Shown here: piece by piece, positions 11,525-22,307 of the stretch
How the letters are laid out: each line of letters starts with the position of its first letter
Numbering within the stretch: position 1 is the stretch's first letter
From: Pyropia haitanensis
Taxonomy: Eukaryota; Rhodophyta; Bangiophyceae; Bangiales; Bangiaceae
Assembly (NCBI GenBank): GCA_008729055.1
Contig: SDUX01000002.1
Span: 7,497,340-7,561,339, forward strand
Reading direction: 5' to 3'
DNA: 64,000 bases
Program-made: the position numbers and the translations under genes
The notes under the pieces: model-generated
The model's input: the letters and a program-made list of their open reading frames with translations, nothing else
Database searches by the model: none
What the model was told of the DNA's origin: nothing

Positions 11525-13127
11525 CTACTCGCCGCACTCCTCTGGCGCACACACGACCTCCAATGCATACATGACGTCCAGCGACGACAGCATGGCGTCG
11601 CCAAAGCCCGCTGCGTCCACCAGTGGTGCGTTGCCCGCGAGCATCTCCTGCATGCCCACATACGCGGGCGCGTCAAGCGTCCTCACCGCGTCCATCGTTC
11701 GCGCAAGCGCCTGCTGGATCAGGTTGGCCGCTGCCGGCTCCGACAGCGCGTACCGCAGCATCATCGCCACAGCCCGGATGGTGGACACAGGGTTGGCCAC
11801 CAGACTGCTGTTGCGGATGGTCTTGCCCATCGTTGACTCGGGGTAGGCCGACAGGTTGTACACGTCGGCGGGACCAAAGACGGCCACGCCATCGCCAAAC
11901 CACGCAGAGGGGGAGAGGCGCTGGGGGCCTGACAAAGCCGCAGCCGTCTCGCACAACAGGTCCCCAAACAGGTTACTGGTGACGACCACATCAAACGCGC
12001 GGGGGCGCAGCACGACCTCCCTGCAAAAGTCGTCAACATACTGTAGACACCACAGCGGACCAGCGAGGGACCAACACGAAATAAATAAGGCAGGCCGAGA
12101 AGACAAGAGGCATCCAAGGCAGGTGTAACAGAAACAAAAACCAGAGCACACCGTATCGTTAGTATCTCACAAGTGAAGAAAGGCAAAAGCGCACAGCAAC
12201 ACGGCGCCGCTGCACCATGACGAAAGCAGCCTCTGGCTCACACCAAGGCCACCCCTGCAAGGACCGCGCCCCTCTGCCGCTCATCCAGCAGAACAGCAAG
12301 CCAACCAGACGTACCAGGTCGTCCAGCAAAATCTCTGGCCGGTTCTTGGCCGCCTTTGCAAAGTAGTCGTGCAGCTTACGCCGCCAAAAGGCGGAAACCT
12401 TCATCGCGTCGGCCTTGTCCACGTTGGTCACCCGCCCGCTGCGGAGCGCCGCGGCAGAGAGCGCCACCTGCCCGATCCGCTCCACAGTCGCCGTGTCGTA
12501 CGACATAACGGACGACGCGCTGTCGTCAGAGCCGTCGTCGCCAACGGGGGGCGTGTAGGGCAGGGCGCCGCCGCTCACCTCCCGCACCACCAGCAAGTCC
12601 ATGCCCGTCACAATGTCAGGCCGCAGCGGTGACTGGCCGACCAGCTGCTCCGTCACAGTCACAGGCCGGAGCTGAGCAAACAGGCCGAGGCCCGCCCGCA
12701 GGCTGTCGTGCGCCGAGTCAGCGCGCGTCTTGCCCTGGGGGCCACGGAGGACCGCATCCGCCGCCTTGCACGCCGCCAGCGTCTCGGGCGCAACTGTCGA
12801 CGCGTCACTGTCCGAAGCATAGGGCAGCCGTTCAAAGTCAAAGTGGATGTCAGCAAAGGAGCCCACCGACTCGAGCACCGAAATCGCCACGTCGGTCACG
12901 GCCGGGCCCGCGCCGTCGCCCGTCAGAACGGCAATCTTGTACGGCCGCTCAGCGGTGCCCTTCTCCTTTGTCAGCTTCGTGGCCATGCGCAGGCCAACGC
13001 CGGCAGCGCGGACAGGCGCAACGGGCAGCAGGGGCACATGGAAAGGGCGCACCGATCGGGGGCTGCATGACCGGCTCTGCGCGCGGCCGACCGTCAGGCC
13101 GACGCACGGAGCGATGAAGGCCACCAT
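11525..13127 (-). CDS. 3-Isopropylmalate dehydrogenase-like protein, divergent
   Basis: Beta-decarboxylating dehydrogenase family; the canonical member oxidises 3-isopropylmalate with NAD in leucine synthesis, in the plastid of algae. Two exons: 13127-12315 and 12040-11525, with a 274-base intron (GTACGT..CTACAG), giving 442 residues. The leader begins MVAFIAPCVG, a red-algal-type transit peptide. Family signatures: KIAVLTGDGAGPAV (64-77), the Arg-rich substrate segment LRAGLGLFAQLRP (143-155), VVRE (180-183), NVDKAD (235-240) and NLFGDLL (294-300). Oddities: the Asp-Glu after NLFGDIL in typical enzymes reads Cys-Glu-Thr here. The NAD-binding HGSAPDIAG segment is absent and replaced by about 18 unrelated residues (326-344) before GK and ANP. 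The usual Tyr in GGIYFG is also changed. It may be a diverged paralogue with altered cofactor use rather than the main LeuB. Confidence 0.85.
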
Positions 13128-13733
13128 TGTCAAAGCGGCCTCACGCAGGAGCGAACAGGTAGGTGAGGGGTACAGAACACGACCAGTGCCGGTGCGAGCG
13201 GGATCGGGGAGCGCCGCGACTTGGGGGGGGGGTGATAACGGCCAGATCCGCAGGGTTTGCACTGGGGATTCGGCCGGTGCCGCCAAGAAAATCTGCTCAA
13301 CCGACGTCCAGCGAGCGGGCGACAGCGCCAAGCATGCCCGAGCTGCTGCACACGCAGCGTTGGGCAGCAAAGATGTCTGGGTGACCTGTCCACTCGGAAT
13401 CAACTGATCCGCAGCAAAGAAGTCCAGTAGGAAAGAGGTTCTCGTGGCCAATCAAGACACTGCAAGATTGATATGCCTCCTCTCTTTGTTGGAAAAGTTG
13501 TAAATCTTGAGCGACTCTGGCATGATACATATGTTCATGGCTTTCCGAGCTGTGCACTACGGGTGTCCAAATCTGCCCGCGCGTGAAAAAAAAAAAAAAA
13601 AGTAGGTCTGAGCCGCCGCCGCCGCCGCCGCACACCGCACAGTTCGGTCGGTACCATTGCCGGCTCCCCCACCCCGTGCGACCCGCCCACCCTTGTCCTC
13701 CGTCTCTCTCCCCCCCCCCGTCTTTTGGCCTTC
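13128..13733. other. Divergent intergenic region
   Basis: Lies between the start of the dehydrogenase gene (13127, minus) and the proposed start of the Ala/Arg-rich gene (13734, plus), so it probably contains both promoters. A 16-base A run at about 13587-13602 and a CCG run just after it are visible. No TATA box was recognised. Confidence 0.5.
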
Positions 13734-14172
13734 ATGGCGGCCGTGACCCCCCCCCACGACGCGGGGCCGTCGGCCAAGCAGGTCGCCCGCACCGCCCGGC
13801 GGGCGGCCCGCCGTGCCCGCGACGCCGACGACGACTGGGCGCTGGCGCTGGCGCAAGCCGCGGCGGTGGTCCCCCCCCCCCCACCGCCGCCGCCGCCGCC
13901 GGCGGCGGGCACGACGCCCCCGGCGGCGCCCCCGCCGACGCCGACGCCGTGCTGCGGCGGGTGCCCAAGCGCGCCCGCCGGGCCGTCGCGGCGGTCGCCT
14001 CCATTGTCGCCGCCTCCGTCGCGGCGGGCGCGGCGCGACCGCGGCGGCCGCCCGCGGCGGCCGCCGCCGCCGCCCGCGACGGTGGCGACGGCGGCAACGA
14101 CGCGGCCGCCGCGGCGGCGGCCGAGGCCCGTGACGCGCGGCGGGAGGCCAAGTGGGAGCGACGACACCGGCG

Positions 14173-14205
<33 letters not shown>

Positions 14206-14325
14206 AACAGAGGCGGCGGGCGACGGCCGCGACGCGCGGGCGGCCATGGCCGTGGCCGGCGACGGGGGGGGTACCCCTGCCGCCGACGGCGACGGCACTG
14301 GCGACGGTGCCGCGTCGCTGACAGA

Positions 14326-14372
<47 letters not shown>

Positions 14373-15284
14373 GTGCGGACGCGGGGGCGGTGAGCCCGCG
14401 CGACGCGCGGCGGGCGGCCAAGCGGGAGCGGCGGGCGCGGCGGGCGGCGGCGGCGACCGCCGCGGCGGCCGCCGCGGCAGCAGCGCAAGGTGGTGGTGCG
14501 GGGCACGCCGGCAGCCCGCTGGGGACCGCCAACGGCGGCACCAGCGCGGGCGGCGTGCCGGCAGGGGCACCGTCGGCCGCCGCGGTACCGCCGTCGGCGG
14601 CGGCGGCGGCGGCGGCACCGGCGGCGCCGGCGGCAGCGGCGGCACCGGCGGCAGCGGCGGCACCGGCAGCGGCGGGCGCGCCGGCCACCCACTCGCTGCG
14701 GCACCTGTTTGGCTTTGCCGCGGGCGGCCCCCCCCCGGGGGCGCCCGCCGCCGGCGCGCCCGCGACCGCCGCCGCCGCCGCCGCCACCAGTGCCGCCACC
14801 GTCGCGGCGGTGCTGGGCGTCAGCCCCGCGGTGGCCGCCGCCGTCGCCGCCGTCGGCGCGCCGCCACCGCCGCCGCGGCCGGCGGCGGCGGCGGCGGCGG
14901 GCCGCTTCACCCTCTTTGGCGGCACCCCGACCGACGGCGGCCTCGTGTCGTCGGCGGCACCACCAGTGGCGGCGGCGGCGGCGGTACCCCCGGCGGTGCC
15001 GTCCCCCCCCCCCGGCCGGGCCCCCCCCCGGCGGCCCCTCCCCCCCGCGGCCCGTGGTGGACCGCGGCGCGTCCTTTTGCCGCCGGCCGGGCGTGGCGCT
15101 CGCGACGCTCACCGCCCGGTGGGAGGGCGGCGGCGGGCGGGAGGCGGCGCGGGCGGGGGCGCGGCGCAAGCGGCGGGATGTGCTGCGGGTGGAGGCGGCC
15201 CGCCGGGGGGGGGGGCGCCGCGGCGGCGGCGGCGGCGGCGGCGGCGGCCGGGTGGGGCGGGGGGGGGGGGGGGGCGGGCGCTGA
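13734..15284 (+). CDS. Hypothetical Ala/Arg-rich protein
   Basis: No family recognised. From ATG 13734 the reading begins MAAVTPPHDAGPSAKQVAR, then ARTARRAARRARDADDDW. After a poly-C run at ~13870 the likely frame changes. It then shows repeated basic segments of the form DARR-x-AK-x-ERR-x-RR followed by Ala runs (near 14128-14180 and 14401-14450), a THSLRHLFGF segment, and near the end FCRRPGVALATLTARWEGG followed by RKRRDVLRVEAARR. The regularly spaced basic motifs and third-position bias argue for real coding. The repeated DARR/ERR units suggest a nucleic-acid-binding or otherwise charged repetitive protein, but that is a guess. Frame changes at homopolymers mean the exact CDS is unknown. 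It converges on the HAUS6-like gene. Confidence 0.4.
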
Positions 15285-15568
15285 GGGAGGGGGGCGGGCG
15301 CCCTGCGGGGGGTGTAGAGGGGGGAGGGGGGTGGGAGGGGGTGGGGATGGCGGGAGTGGGGTTGCGGCGCAGGGGCGAGCGGTGGTGGACGCGGTCTTTT
15401 TTTGTTTTTTTTGTTTGTTTCCTTGTAGCGTGTGCACGGACAGGGGCGTGTACAGCACAGTACGTACACGCTGGCGTGGCGAGGGCGGCGTGGCGGCTGC
15501 GGCGGCGGACCCGCGGGGCGGCATGCCCACCGCCGGGGCGGGACGCCACGCCCGGCGGGGGCGCGCGG

Positions 15569-15596
15569 CTAGTGCCCCCCCCTGCCGCCGCCGCCG

Positions 15597-15627
<31 letters not shown>

Positions 15628-15720
15628 CGCCACCGCCGCCGCCGCTGCCGCCGTCGCCGCCGCCGCCGCCGCCGCTGCCGCCGCCGCCGCCGCTGCCGCC
15701 GCCGCCGCCGCTGCCGCCGC

Positions 15721-15751
<31 letters not shown>

Positions 15752-16182
15752 GCGGCGTGCCGCCGCGGCGTGCCGCCACACGGGCACAGCCGGCGCGGGC
15801 GGCCGCGCGGGGCGGGCGGTTACCCCCCCCCAGGATGGCGTCCCACCCCCCCCCCCCCCCCCCGCCCACGCCGGCCGCGGCGACCGCCGCGGCAGCACCA
15901 CCGCGTCGTCGGGCGCGAGCGGCGGCAGGCCGCCGCCGCCCCCCGCCCGCGCCAGCAGCCCGTCGGCCGCCGCCGTCGACGCTGCCGCCGACGCGGCGGC
16001 GGCGGCGGCCAGCCGGGCCGCCGCCGCGGCGGTGCCGCGGCGGCGGTCGGCGGCGGCGGCGAGCCACCGCCGTGCCGCGGTGGCGGCGGCGGCGGTGGCG
16101 GTGGCGCCGCCGTTGGCGTCGCCGTCGGCGTCGCCGCCGTCGCCGCCGCCGCCGCCGCGCAGCGGGTAGCCGCGGGTCGGGC

Positions 16183-16213
<31 letters not shown>

Positions 16214-16471
16214 GGCGGTGGTGGCGGCGGCGGCGGCGGCGTCCCCGTTCCGCCCTGGTGGTGGGGGGGAGGAGGGGGCGGGGGGGCCGCCGCCAGCGCC
16301 GCCGCCACGGCGGTGAGGGTAGACGCCAGCTGGTGCAGCGACGCCACCCCGTCGACGGCGGCGCCGTCGGTGGCGGCGCCGGCGCCGGCACTGGCGGCGG
16401 CACTGGCGGCGGCACCGGCGGTGGCACCGGCGGCACCGGCGGTGCCCACACCGCCCGCCGGGCGTGGCGCC

Positions 16472-16505
<34 letters not shown>

Positions 16506-16601
16506 CGGCCACCCCCAGCGGCGGCGGCGGCGGCAGTACAGGCGGCGGCGGCGGCAGCAGTGGCGCCGCGGCGGCCACCCCCCCCGCCGCGGCGGTGAGG
16601 T

Positions 16602-16640
<39 letters not shown>

Positions 16641-16809
16641 CCGCGTCGGCGGCGCCCGCCGCCGCGGCACGCGCGTCGGCGGCGGCCACCCGGCGGGCGG
16701 CCGCCGCGGACCGCCCGGCGGCCGCGTCGAGGCGGGCGGTGAGGGCGGCGGTGGCCGCCGCGGCGGCCGCCGCGTCGGCCGCCGCGTCGCAAACGGTCGC
16801 GCGGAGGCG

Positions 16810-16846
<37 letters not shown>

Positions 16847-17556
16847 GTGGTGGGGGCGGCGGTAGGGACGGCGGTGGGGGCGGCGGTGGTGGGGCCGACG
16901 GTGGTGGGGGCGGCGGTGGGGGCGGCGGTGGAGACGCCGGCAGGCCCTGCGGCCGGCGGCGCCGCAGGTGGAACGGCGCCCGTCGTTGCGGGGGTGGCGG
17001 CGGCGGCGGTGGTGGTGGCGGCGGTGGTGGCGGCGGCGGCGGTGGCGGCGGTGGCTGCGGCAGACGCAGCAGCAGCGTCGGCAGCGTCGACGGCGGGCGG
17101 CTCGAGCGGCGGCGGCCGGTGGTACGGGTGGCGGCCGAGCACCGCCGCCGCGGCGGCGACGGCCAGGTCCAGCAGCAGCGCGACGAAGCGGTCCCCCCCC
17201 AGGGCCCCCCACACGCTGCGGCGGTAGTAACCCGCCGGCGGGAGGGCGCCCCCCCGCTCCAGCGCCCGCAGGCGGCCGTCCACCCACGCGGCAAACGCGC
17301 GCGTCGCGGCCGCGTCGACGGGCGGGTAGCAGGCGCGGGTGGCGGCCGCGGTGCCGGCCGGGTCCACCGCGGAGAGGAGGGTGTGGAGGAGGGCGTGGCC
17401 GAGCCGGGGTGCCCGCACGCCGAGCGCGCCGGCAGAGAGCGCCACCCCGTGGCGCGCGGCAAAGGCGGGGGGGGGGACGCCGAGGGCGGCGAGGAGGGCG
17501 GCGAGGAGCTCCTCGGGGGGTGGGGGGTGGGGGGGGGAGGAAGGGGGGGGCGGCAT
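15569..17556 (-). CDS. HAUS6: HAUS augmin-like complex subunit 6 (HAUS6/AUG6-like)
   Basis: Augmin recruits gamma-tubulin to existing microtubules in the spindle and cortical arrays; HAUS6 carries the gamma-TuRC-interacting arm. From ATG 17556 the first ~145 residues fit the HAUS6 N-terminal domain: an ALLAALGV helix, a helix ending LLSAVDP, the signature CYPPVD (76-81; CWPPFD in human HAUS6), then WVDGRL, and LGGDRFVALLLDLA (119-132; human GGPKFIHLMYHFA). After a Pro/Thr/Ala linker comes a long Ala-rich helical segment with likely coiled coil. The C-terminal part switches frame around a poly-C/G tract near 16.2 kb, then continues with GLLARAGGGGGLPPLAPDD to a Gly-Ser tail and a stop at 15569. 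Identification rests on the N-terminal pattern only; the tail is not recognisable. Confidence 0.6.
15582..15755 (-). repeat. GCC/GCT trinucleotide-rich repeat (Gly-Ser tail of HAUS6-like gene)
   Basis: Near-uninterrupted GCC triplets broken at regular intervals by GCT. On the minus strand this encodes a Gly run with periodic Ser or Asp. It is a length-labile microsatellite at the end of the HAUS6-like reading frame. Confidence 0.8.
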
Positions 17557-18769
17557 GGTGACGCTCGTGGACGGGGGGGGGGGGGGGGGAGGGGCGGAGG
17601 AGAGGGGGGGGGGGGGGGGGGGGACGGGGGGCGGGTCTGGAGGGAGGAAACAGCCACAGAGACGTTGCGAGGGAGGAGGGGGGGGGATGGGGGGACGGAG
17701 GCGCCACGGCCGCGAGACGACCAAGGCGCCGTCGTGCGACGCAGTCGTGGTCAGGTCGGCGCCATTCAAGTTTCAAACGCTGACCGCTCGGTTCAACGCC
17801 GGGACTGCTCCCCACTCACACAGGAGTAGTTGTCTCGAGTGGGAGGGACCTAGTCTAATTTCGTTTCTCGGTCAACTTTTTCGTATGGACAGAAACAGAC
17901 GCCGGCCCTCTGCTGATATCCACTATTCTCCTCCTATTGTGCAGACTTTCAAGCTGAACGACCCTGCCGCAGCTGCAGAAGTCACTGCTGGCGGGCACGG
18001 CACCCATGCCCCAGATGCGGTCCTAGAAGGGCGCCGCCGAGCGTTTCGCCGCAGGCCACCAGACGCGCCACACCAGACGAGCACGCTGCGGAATCTGTCT
18101 TACACTCCATGCACCGACGGACCGGCGGTGCTCGAAAGCAGCCTCATAGTACCGCTGAGCTTTTGTTGTCGGTCGCATGACGGGCCCAAATTCTTTCCAT
18201 TTGTGATAACCCGGCGGTCGTCGCGGGGAGGGGCGGGACGACATCAGCAGTGGTCGCTCTGGTGAAAAGAAAAAGGGTGTACCCCCGAGATGGCAGATTC
18301 GCATTGATCGCTCGCCGAGCCGAGATCCGATGGGCGTCACCACGCCGTGGATTGTCAAGCTACAGGGCGGAGCACGAGCACGGTGGGGTGCCTCAGAGAG
18401 CCCCCGTTTGGGCGCAACGACGAAAGCATGCTGGTGTGCATATACGCTTCGTCTGCTGCTCCAAGTGCTGCCCTTCATCAAATACTCGTACTTGACCGTG
18501 GACGTTTGTCAAATCGGCAAGACTTCTGCTTGGCGCTTGAAGGGTTGGTTTCGCTCGTACATGCGGAAAAGGGCAGACTGCTCCGTACGTTCAGGGGACA
18601 TCTTTGCGGGTCTCCCGTGTGGGGCACGGTGGGCTCCGTGGGGCGCGCACGTGTCAAGGGGTCACGCAGGCCGACCTCTGAGGGGGCGGCCAGAGACGCG
18701 GGGTCTGGCTTAGGCGGCGGTATGGAGCCGGGAACGGCCCGGATGAAGAGATTCCTGGAGGAGGTTGCC

Positions 18770-18777
18770 TATATAAA
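18770..18777 (+). promoter_or_regulatory. Isolated TATA-like element (TATATAAA)
   Basis: A good TATA-box match on the plus strand in otherwise GC-rich sequence. No recognisable gene follows within a few hundred bases, so function is unproven. It could serve an unannotated short or non-coding transcript. Confidence 0.3.
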
Positions 18778-20504
18778 GTGGCTCTGCTTTGGCTGCTGGA
18801 ACAGCCTCTATCCCATGTTTTTGTGCTTGTACGTGTCTGCCTGAGGCCCCACATGTACTATTTGCGGACATCAGTGCGCGTGTCGTCTGGTGGATCTTCA
18901 CCGTCGAGGATGGGCCGGCCGCGGCGGGTGGACTTCCCGCCAGAGTTGTCATGTGTTCTCAAACGCGTACGCTCGCGCCCATCTCCCTCTTTGAACTGCG
19001 AGCGCGGTCCTCGCGCCATGCTCCGAGCCCTCTGAACTGGGTGCTGGGGAGCGCAAGTACTCTGTCCATTTCCTGCGCCGAGCGGGTACCTGGTTGCTCA
19101 GGCACTCAGTGGTTGAGCAAGGCCCCTCTCATGTCGAGGGGCCTCCGCTGGTCTCCACCGCCAACGAGGACTATCTAGCGCAGGGATGAATGAGCGGGCC
19201 TCAAGGGCCACGGGGGAACCCCGTCTTGCGGTCCACACCGTCTCGGAGGGGGTCCAGCGTGGTTCGTATCCCGGCCGGCCGACCAGTCCTACGCACGCCA
19301 GCGGTCGGGACTGGGCATCCAGCCGTCGTGTTCTCTCTCCGGTCATTGGTTCAAGGTTCTCTATTTTTCTTCGTTGCGCCCTCTCGTAACGTCATCGGTG
19401 ATACAATCTGTATCCGGGGCCGCCGTACAGATTGACCGAGTGCTGGTGTCCATCGGAAACCCCCGGTCAAGCGGCACCAAGAGCCGCGCGCTTCCGCGCC
19501 ACCGCCTCTGAATCTGTCCTCGGGGCGTGGGGCTGGACACGCCTTCTGAGCTCGGCGCACCGTCTACATCAATGTTGTGGAGTGAAAACTGCGGATGGCC
19601 CCTGGCCATTGCTTGGCCCGAAAAGCCCACCTCGACTAGCCAAATTGTGGGTTCAAGAATCCGTTGCCATTCCAGAAAGTACGACCACACTTCATCAGGC
19701 TCCTCGCGCGGGACGTTTGGTCCGCTCCAGCGGGGGGTGGCCGAAGGCCATGCCGGAGCAGCAAGCAGGCCAGCCGCCGTCCCGATGCCCCCCACTCCGC
19801 ATCCCTCTCGCCCTCCTCATCCAAGGCCCTGCAGCGTAGTGATGCGTGAAGCCTTGACAACTCTATGACATGTCCTTTGTCGTGGCACCATGCCTGTCTG
19901 AGCGCCACATTCGGCCGTTTCGACGCCTACTAAGATGAAGTACAGCCGTACCTGGCGGTCCGATCGGCATCCGCACTGGCGTTGTTGGGCTTGTTGAGCA
20001 AGCGTTGGGGTCACACAAGACTTGACGAACCCCTCTGATGCCAGCACCGAGCTTTCTGTACGGAGTGGATACGGACTGAGAGCGGCAAATATCCGAGACA
20101 TTACACAGAAACAGTGACATCCTGAAGACCACCCACGTTCTGACGGAGGACGTTTCTTGAGAGATTTAACAAGCCCTCAAGCTGTTCTGTGGGGAAGCCT
20201 GTTAACGCCTAGCTCTCTAAACCATGCGCAATGTTTTGCAAATAAGTGCGATATTCGTCCGAGATTTGATTTCGATTCAACCAGCCGGGGGGGGGTTGTA
20301 CAAGCCTTGACAACGTCTTGACAAGCCGTTACACGGCGAAACAGGCTTGTCATGGATCCTGCGTTTTGGGACCACTGTGCTGCCGGTTTGCCCCTCGCAC
20401 CATTGACAGCCAGGGTCGTGAGACCACCCACGTTTTAGGGCGAGTGTCTGCTGGCCAGCCGCGCAGGCGTACTGGTCCCGTGGGCAGCCTCTCTATCCGT
20501 CTAT

Positions 20505-21699
20505 CACCAATTTTTCACAACTCGGGTATGAGAGAAGGATGCGAGGGGAGTCTTTTCTTGAAAATCATCCTTTAGGGGGGTGACACTAGTTTTCACAACT
20601 CGATATCTATACCAGGACAGGCCCCACAGCGCGATATTGCAAAGAAACCCCGGAAAAACTTGATTGTATTTACATACCTAGGCTCGTGTCCCCCAGTCAT
20701 CGACCAATGAGCACGCTGAGATCGTGCCTCGGACAGGTCGGACCGGGGTAGTCTCTTGACAGATCTCAGAGCACGGTGTACGGACCGTTCCATCGCCATT
20801 GGGCGGCTATCCATGCCACCGCTGCTCCATCGGCGGGGAAGAGGGGGGGGTCCGCAGCACACGTCAGCTCGCAGCTGGGCAGGTAGGGGGGTCACCCAGA
20901 TCAACGTGAGGGGCCGGGGGGGGGGCGTCCGAGCCGGTGGGGGGGGGGCGTCCGAGTGGGTGGGGGGGGGCGTCGGAGCGGGCGGCGGGGGGGGGGTCCG
21001 AGCCGGCAGGACCGCTGCCAGGGGGAGGGAGATGGGGCGCCCCGACCAGACAGGGCCGCTGCCGGTGGAGGAGGAGATGGAGAGCCCTGACCAGGTATCC
21101 CCGCAATCAGGGGGGGGAGGGGGTAATGTGCGCAGGCCGCAGAGGGGGGGGAAAGTGGGGTAGGCTGGTGCAAGCGGTGGCGGGACTGCCGCCCATCCTC
21201 CGAACCGCACATGCGCTTCTGCAGCGGTCAAAGGCTGGCGAATGGGTAGAGGAGGCGTCTGTGTCCCGGTGGTGTGCCAGAAGAGGGTATAGTGTCTACA
21301 GGAGGGGAAGATGCCTCGTAGCCTCTCGAGCGCCGGTTGTACGCCGCGCCGAGGAGCGCAGGGCTTGCCGATCAATCAGCCAGAAGCAGCGTCAGGCGAG
21401 GTACTTGTAATCTACTTCCGTCCAGAGAGCAGCACCTTTGTCTACGCGGCGCGGCGTGGCGCGCCCGGAGGCCAGCCTTTTTGGGGTCTCTCTACACCGC
21501 TGGAGAGCCCTTGAGTTGCGCCAAAAATACAAGCTGAGGCGTAGGCAAACGGTGAGTCACGTGGCTGGACGCGCCGAGTCGATAGACATCTGGGGCACAC
21601 GATCTTGCAGTGCGTTTTTGTCAGTTTTTCCATCTAAACACTGTGGGAATCCCATAGACGGGAAGTTGTGAAAAACTGGTGACACTTGTGAAAAACTGG
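20505..21699. repeat. Imperfect inverted repeat pair enclosing 1.2 kb
   Basis: CACCAATTTTTCACAACT at 20505-20522 matches the reverse complement of 21664-21681 at 17 of 18 positions. A second related copy lies at 20585-20600 and another at 21684-21699, each next to a GTGACACT. The arrangement (two copies per side, opposite orientation) could be terminal repeats of a small element, but no target duplication was seen. Confidence 0.4.
20911..21010. repeat. G-rich minisatellite
   Basis: Four imperfect copies of a 22-27 base unit, each a G run followed by CGTCCGAG-CGGGTG or a variant. The G runs could form G-quadruplexes. It lies inside the 1.2-kb inverted-repeat interval. Confidence 0.7.
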
Positions 21700-21964
21700 C
21701 GTCAGACGGATACGGGGGCCGGCCGTGGGCGTCGCTTTCGTCCTGGTGGCGGCCGCGCGGCCCGCGTCCAGCGCCCGCGTGTGTGGGCCAGGCCGCCGGC
21801 CCCGCGGGCTCGTTGGCTTCGTGCCGCCAGCGGCGGCAGCCAGCGGCGCCCCCCTCACGGCCCCGTGGCAAGCGGCCTGCGGCCCGCTGGGTGGGTTCCC
21901 CCGCTTTTTGGGGTCTCCTTCGTGCGTCTGCCCAGCACGCTGCGCGTGCGCGTACGCCGGGCCT

Positions 21965-21965
21965 C

Positions 21966-22015
<50 letters not shown>

Positions 22016-22032
22016 CGCCGCCGTCGCCGCCG

Positions 22033-22066
<34 letters not shown>

Positions 22067-22136
22067 CGCCGTCGTCGCCGCCGCCGCCGCCGTCGCCGCC
22101 GTCGCCGCCGCCGCCGCCACCTCCGCCGCCGCCGCC
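21965..22136. repeat. CCG trinucleotide microsatellite with GTC interruptions
   Basis: About 170 bases of CCG triplets with occasional GTC. It lies ~170 bases upstream of the ATG of the bZIP-like gene at 22308, so it is probably in its promoter or 5' leader. It is open in all frames, which creates spurious coding on both strands. Confidence 0.85.
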
Positions 22137-22307
22137 ACTACCCCCCCCCCTGCTCGCCCGCCACACCGCCCCCCCGCCCCTCCGCCCCCCCGCTCCTTCG
22201 ACCCCCCTGTTCCCCCCCCCCCTCGCCCCCCTTCCGTCCCCCCCCGTCCTCTTTCCGCTGCCCGTTTGCTATCTTCTTCCTCGTTGGGGTACTGGAGGCG
22301 GCCGGCC

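Larger units (their letters stand above)
17557..22307. other. Gene-poor region of mixed composition
   Basis: About 4.7 kb with no recognised coding sequence. The proximal ~250 bases are poly-G rich and probably hold the HAUS6-like promoter. From 17.8 to 21.7 kb the base composition is nearer average and all six frames are broken into short pieces with no family motif. It contains a TATATAAA at 18770, an imperfect inverted repeat pair at 20.5 and 21.7 kb, a G-rich minisatellite at 20.9 kb, and a CCG microsatellite just before the next gene. No tRNA or snRNA could be confirmed by eye. Confidence 0.45.

Noticed and set aside
14907..17657. Very long minus-strand frame overlapping the HAUS6-like gene in another phase
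   Set aside because: Composition artefact; the recognisable HAUS6 pattern lies in a different frame.
19256..19290. GGTTCGTATCCCGG considered as a tRNA T-arm
   Set aside because: No matching acceptor or anticodon stem could be built around it.
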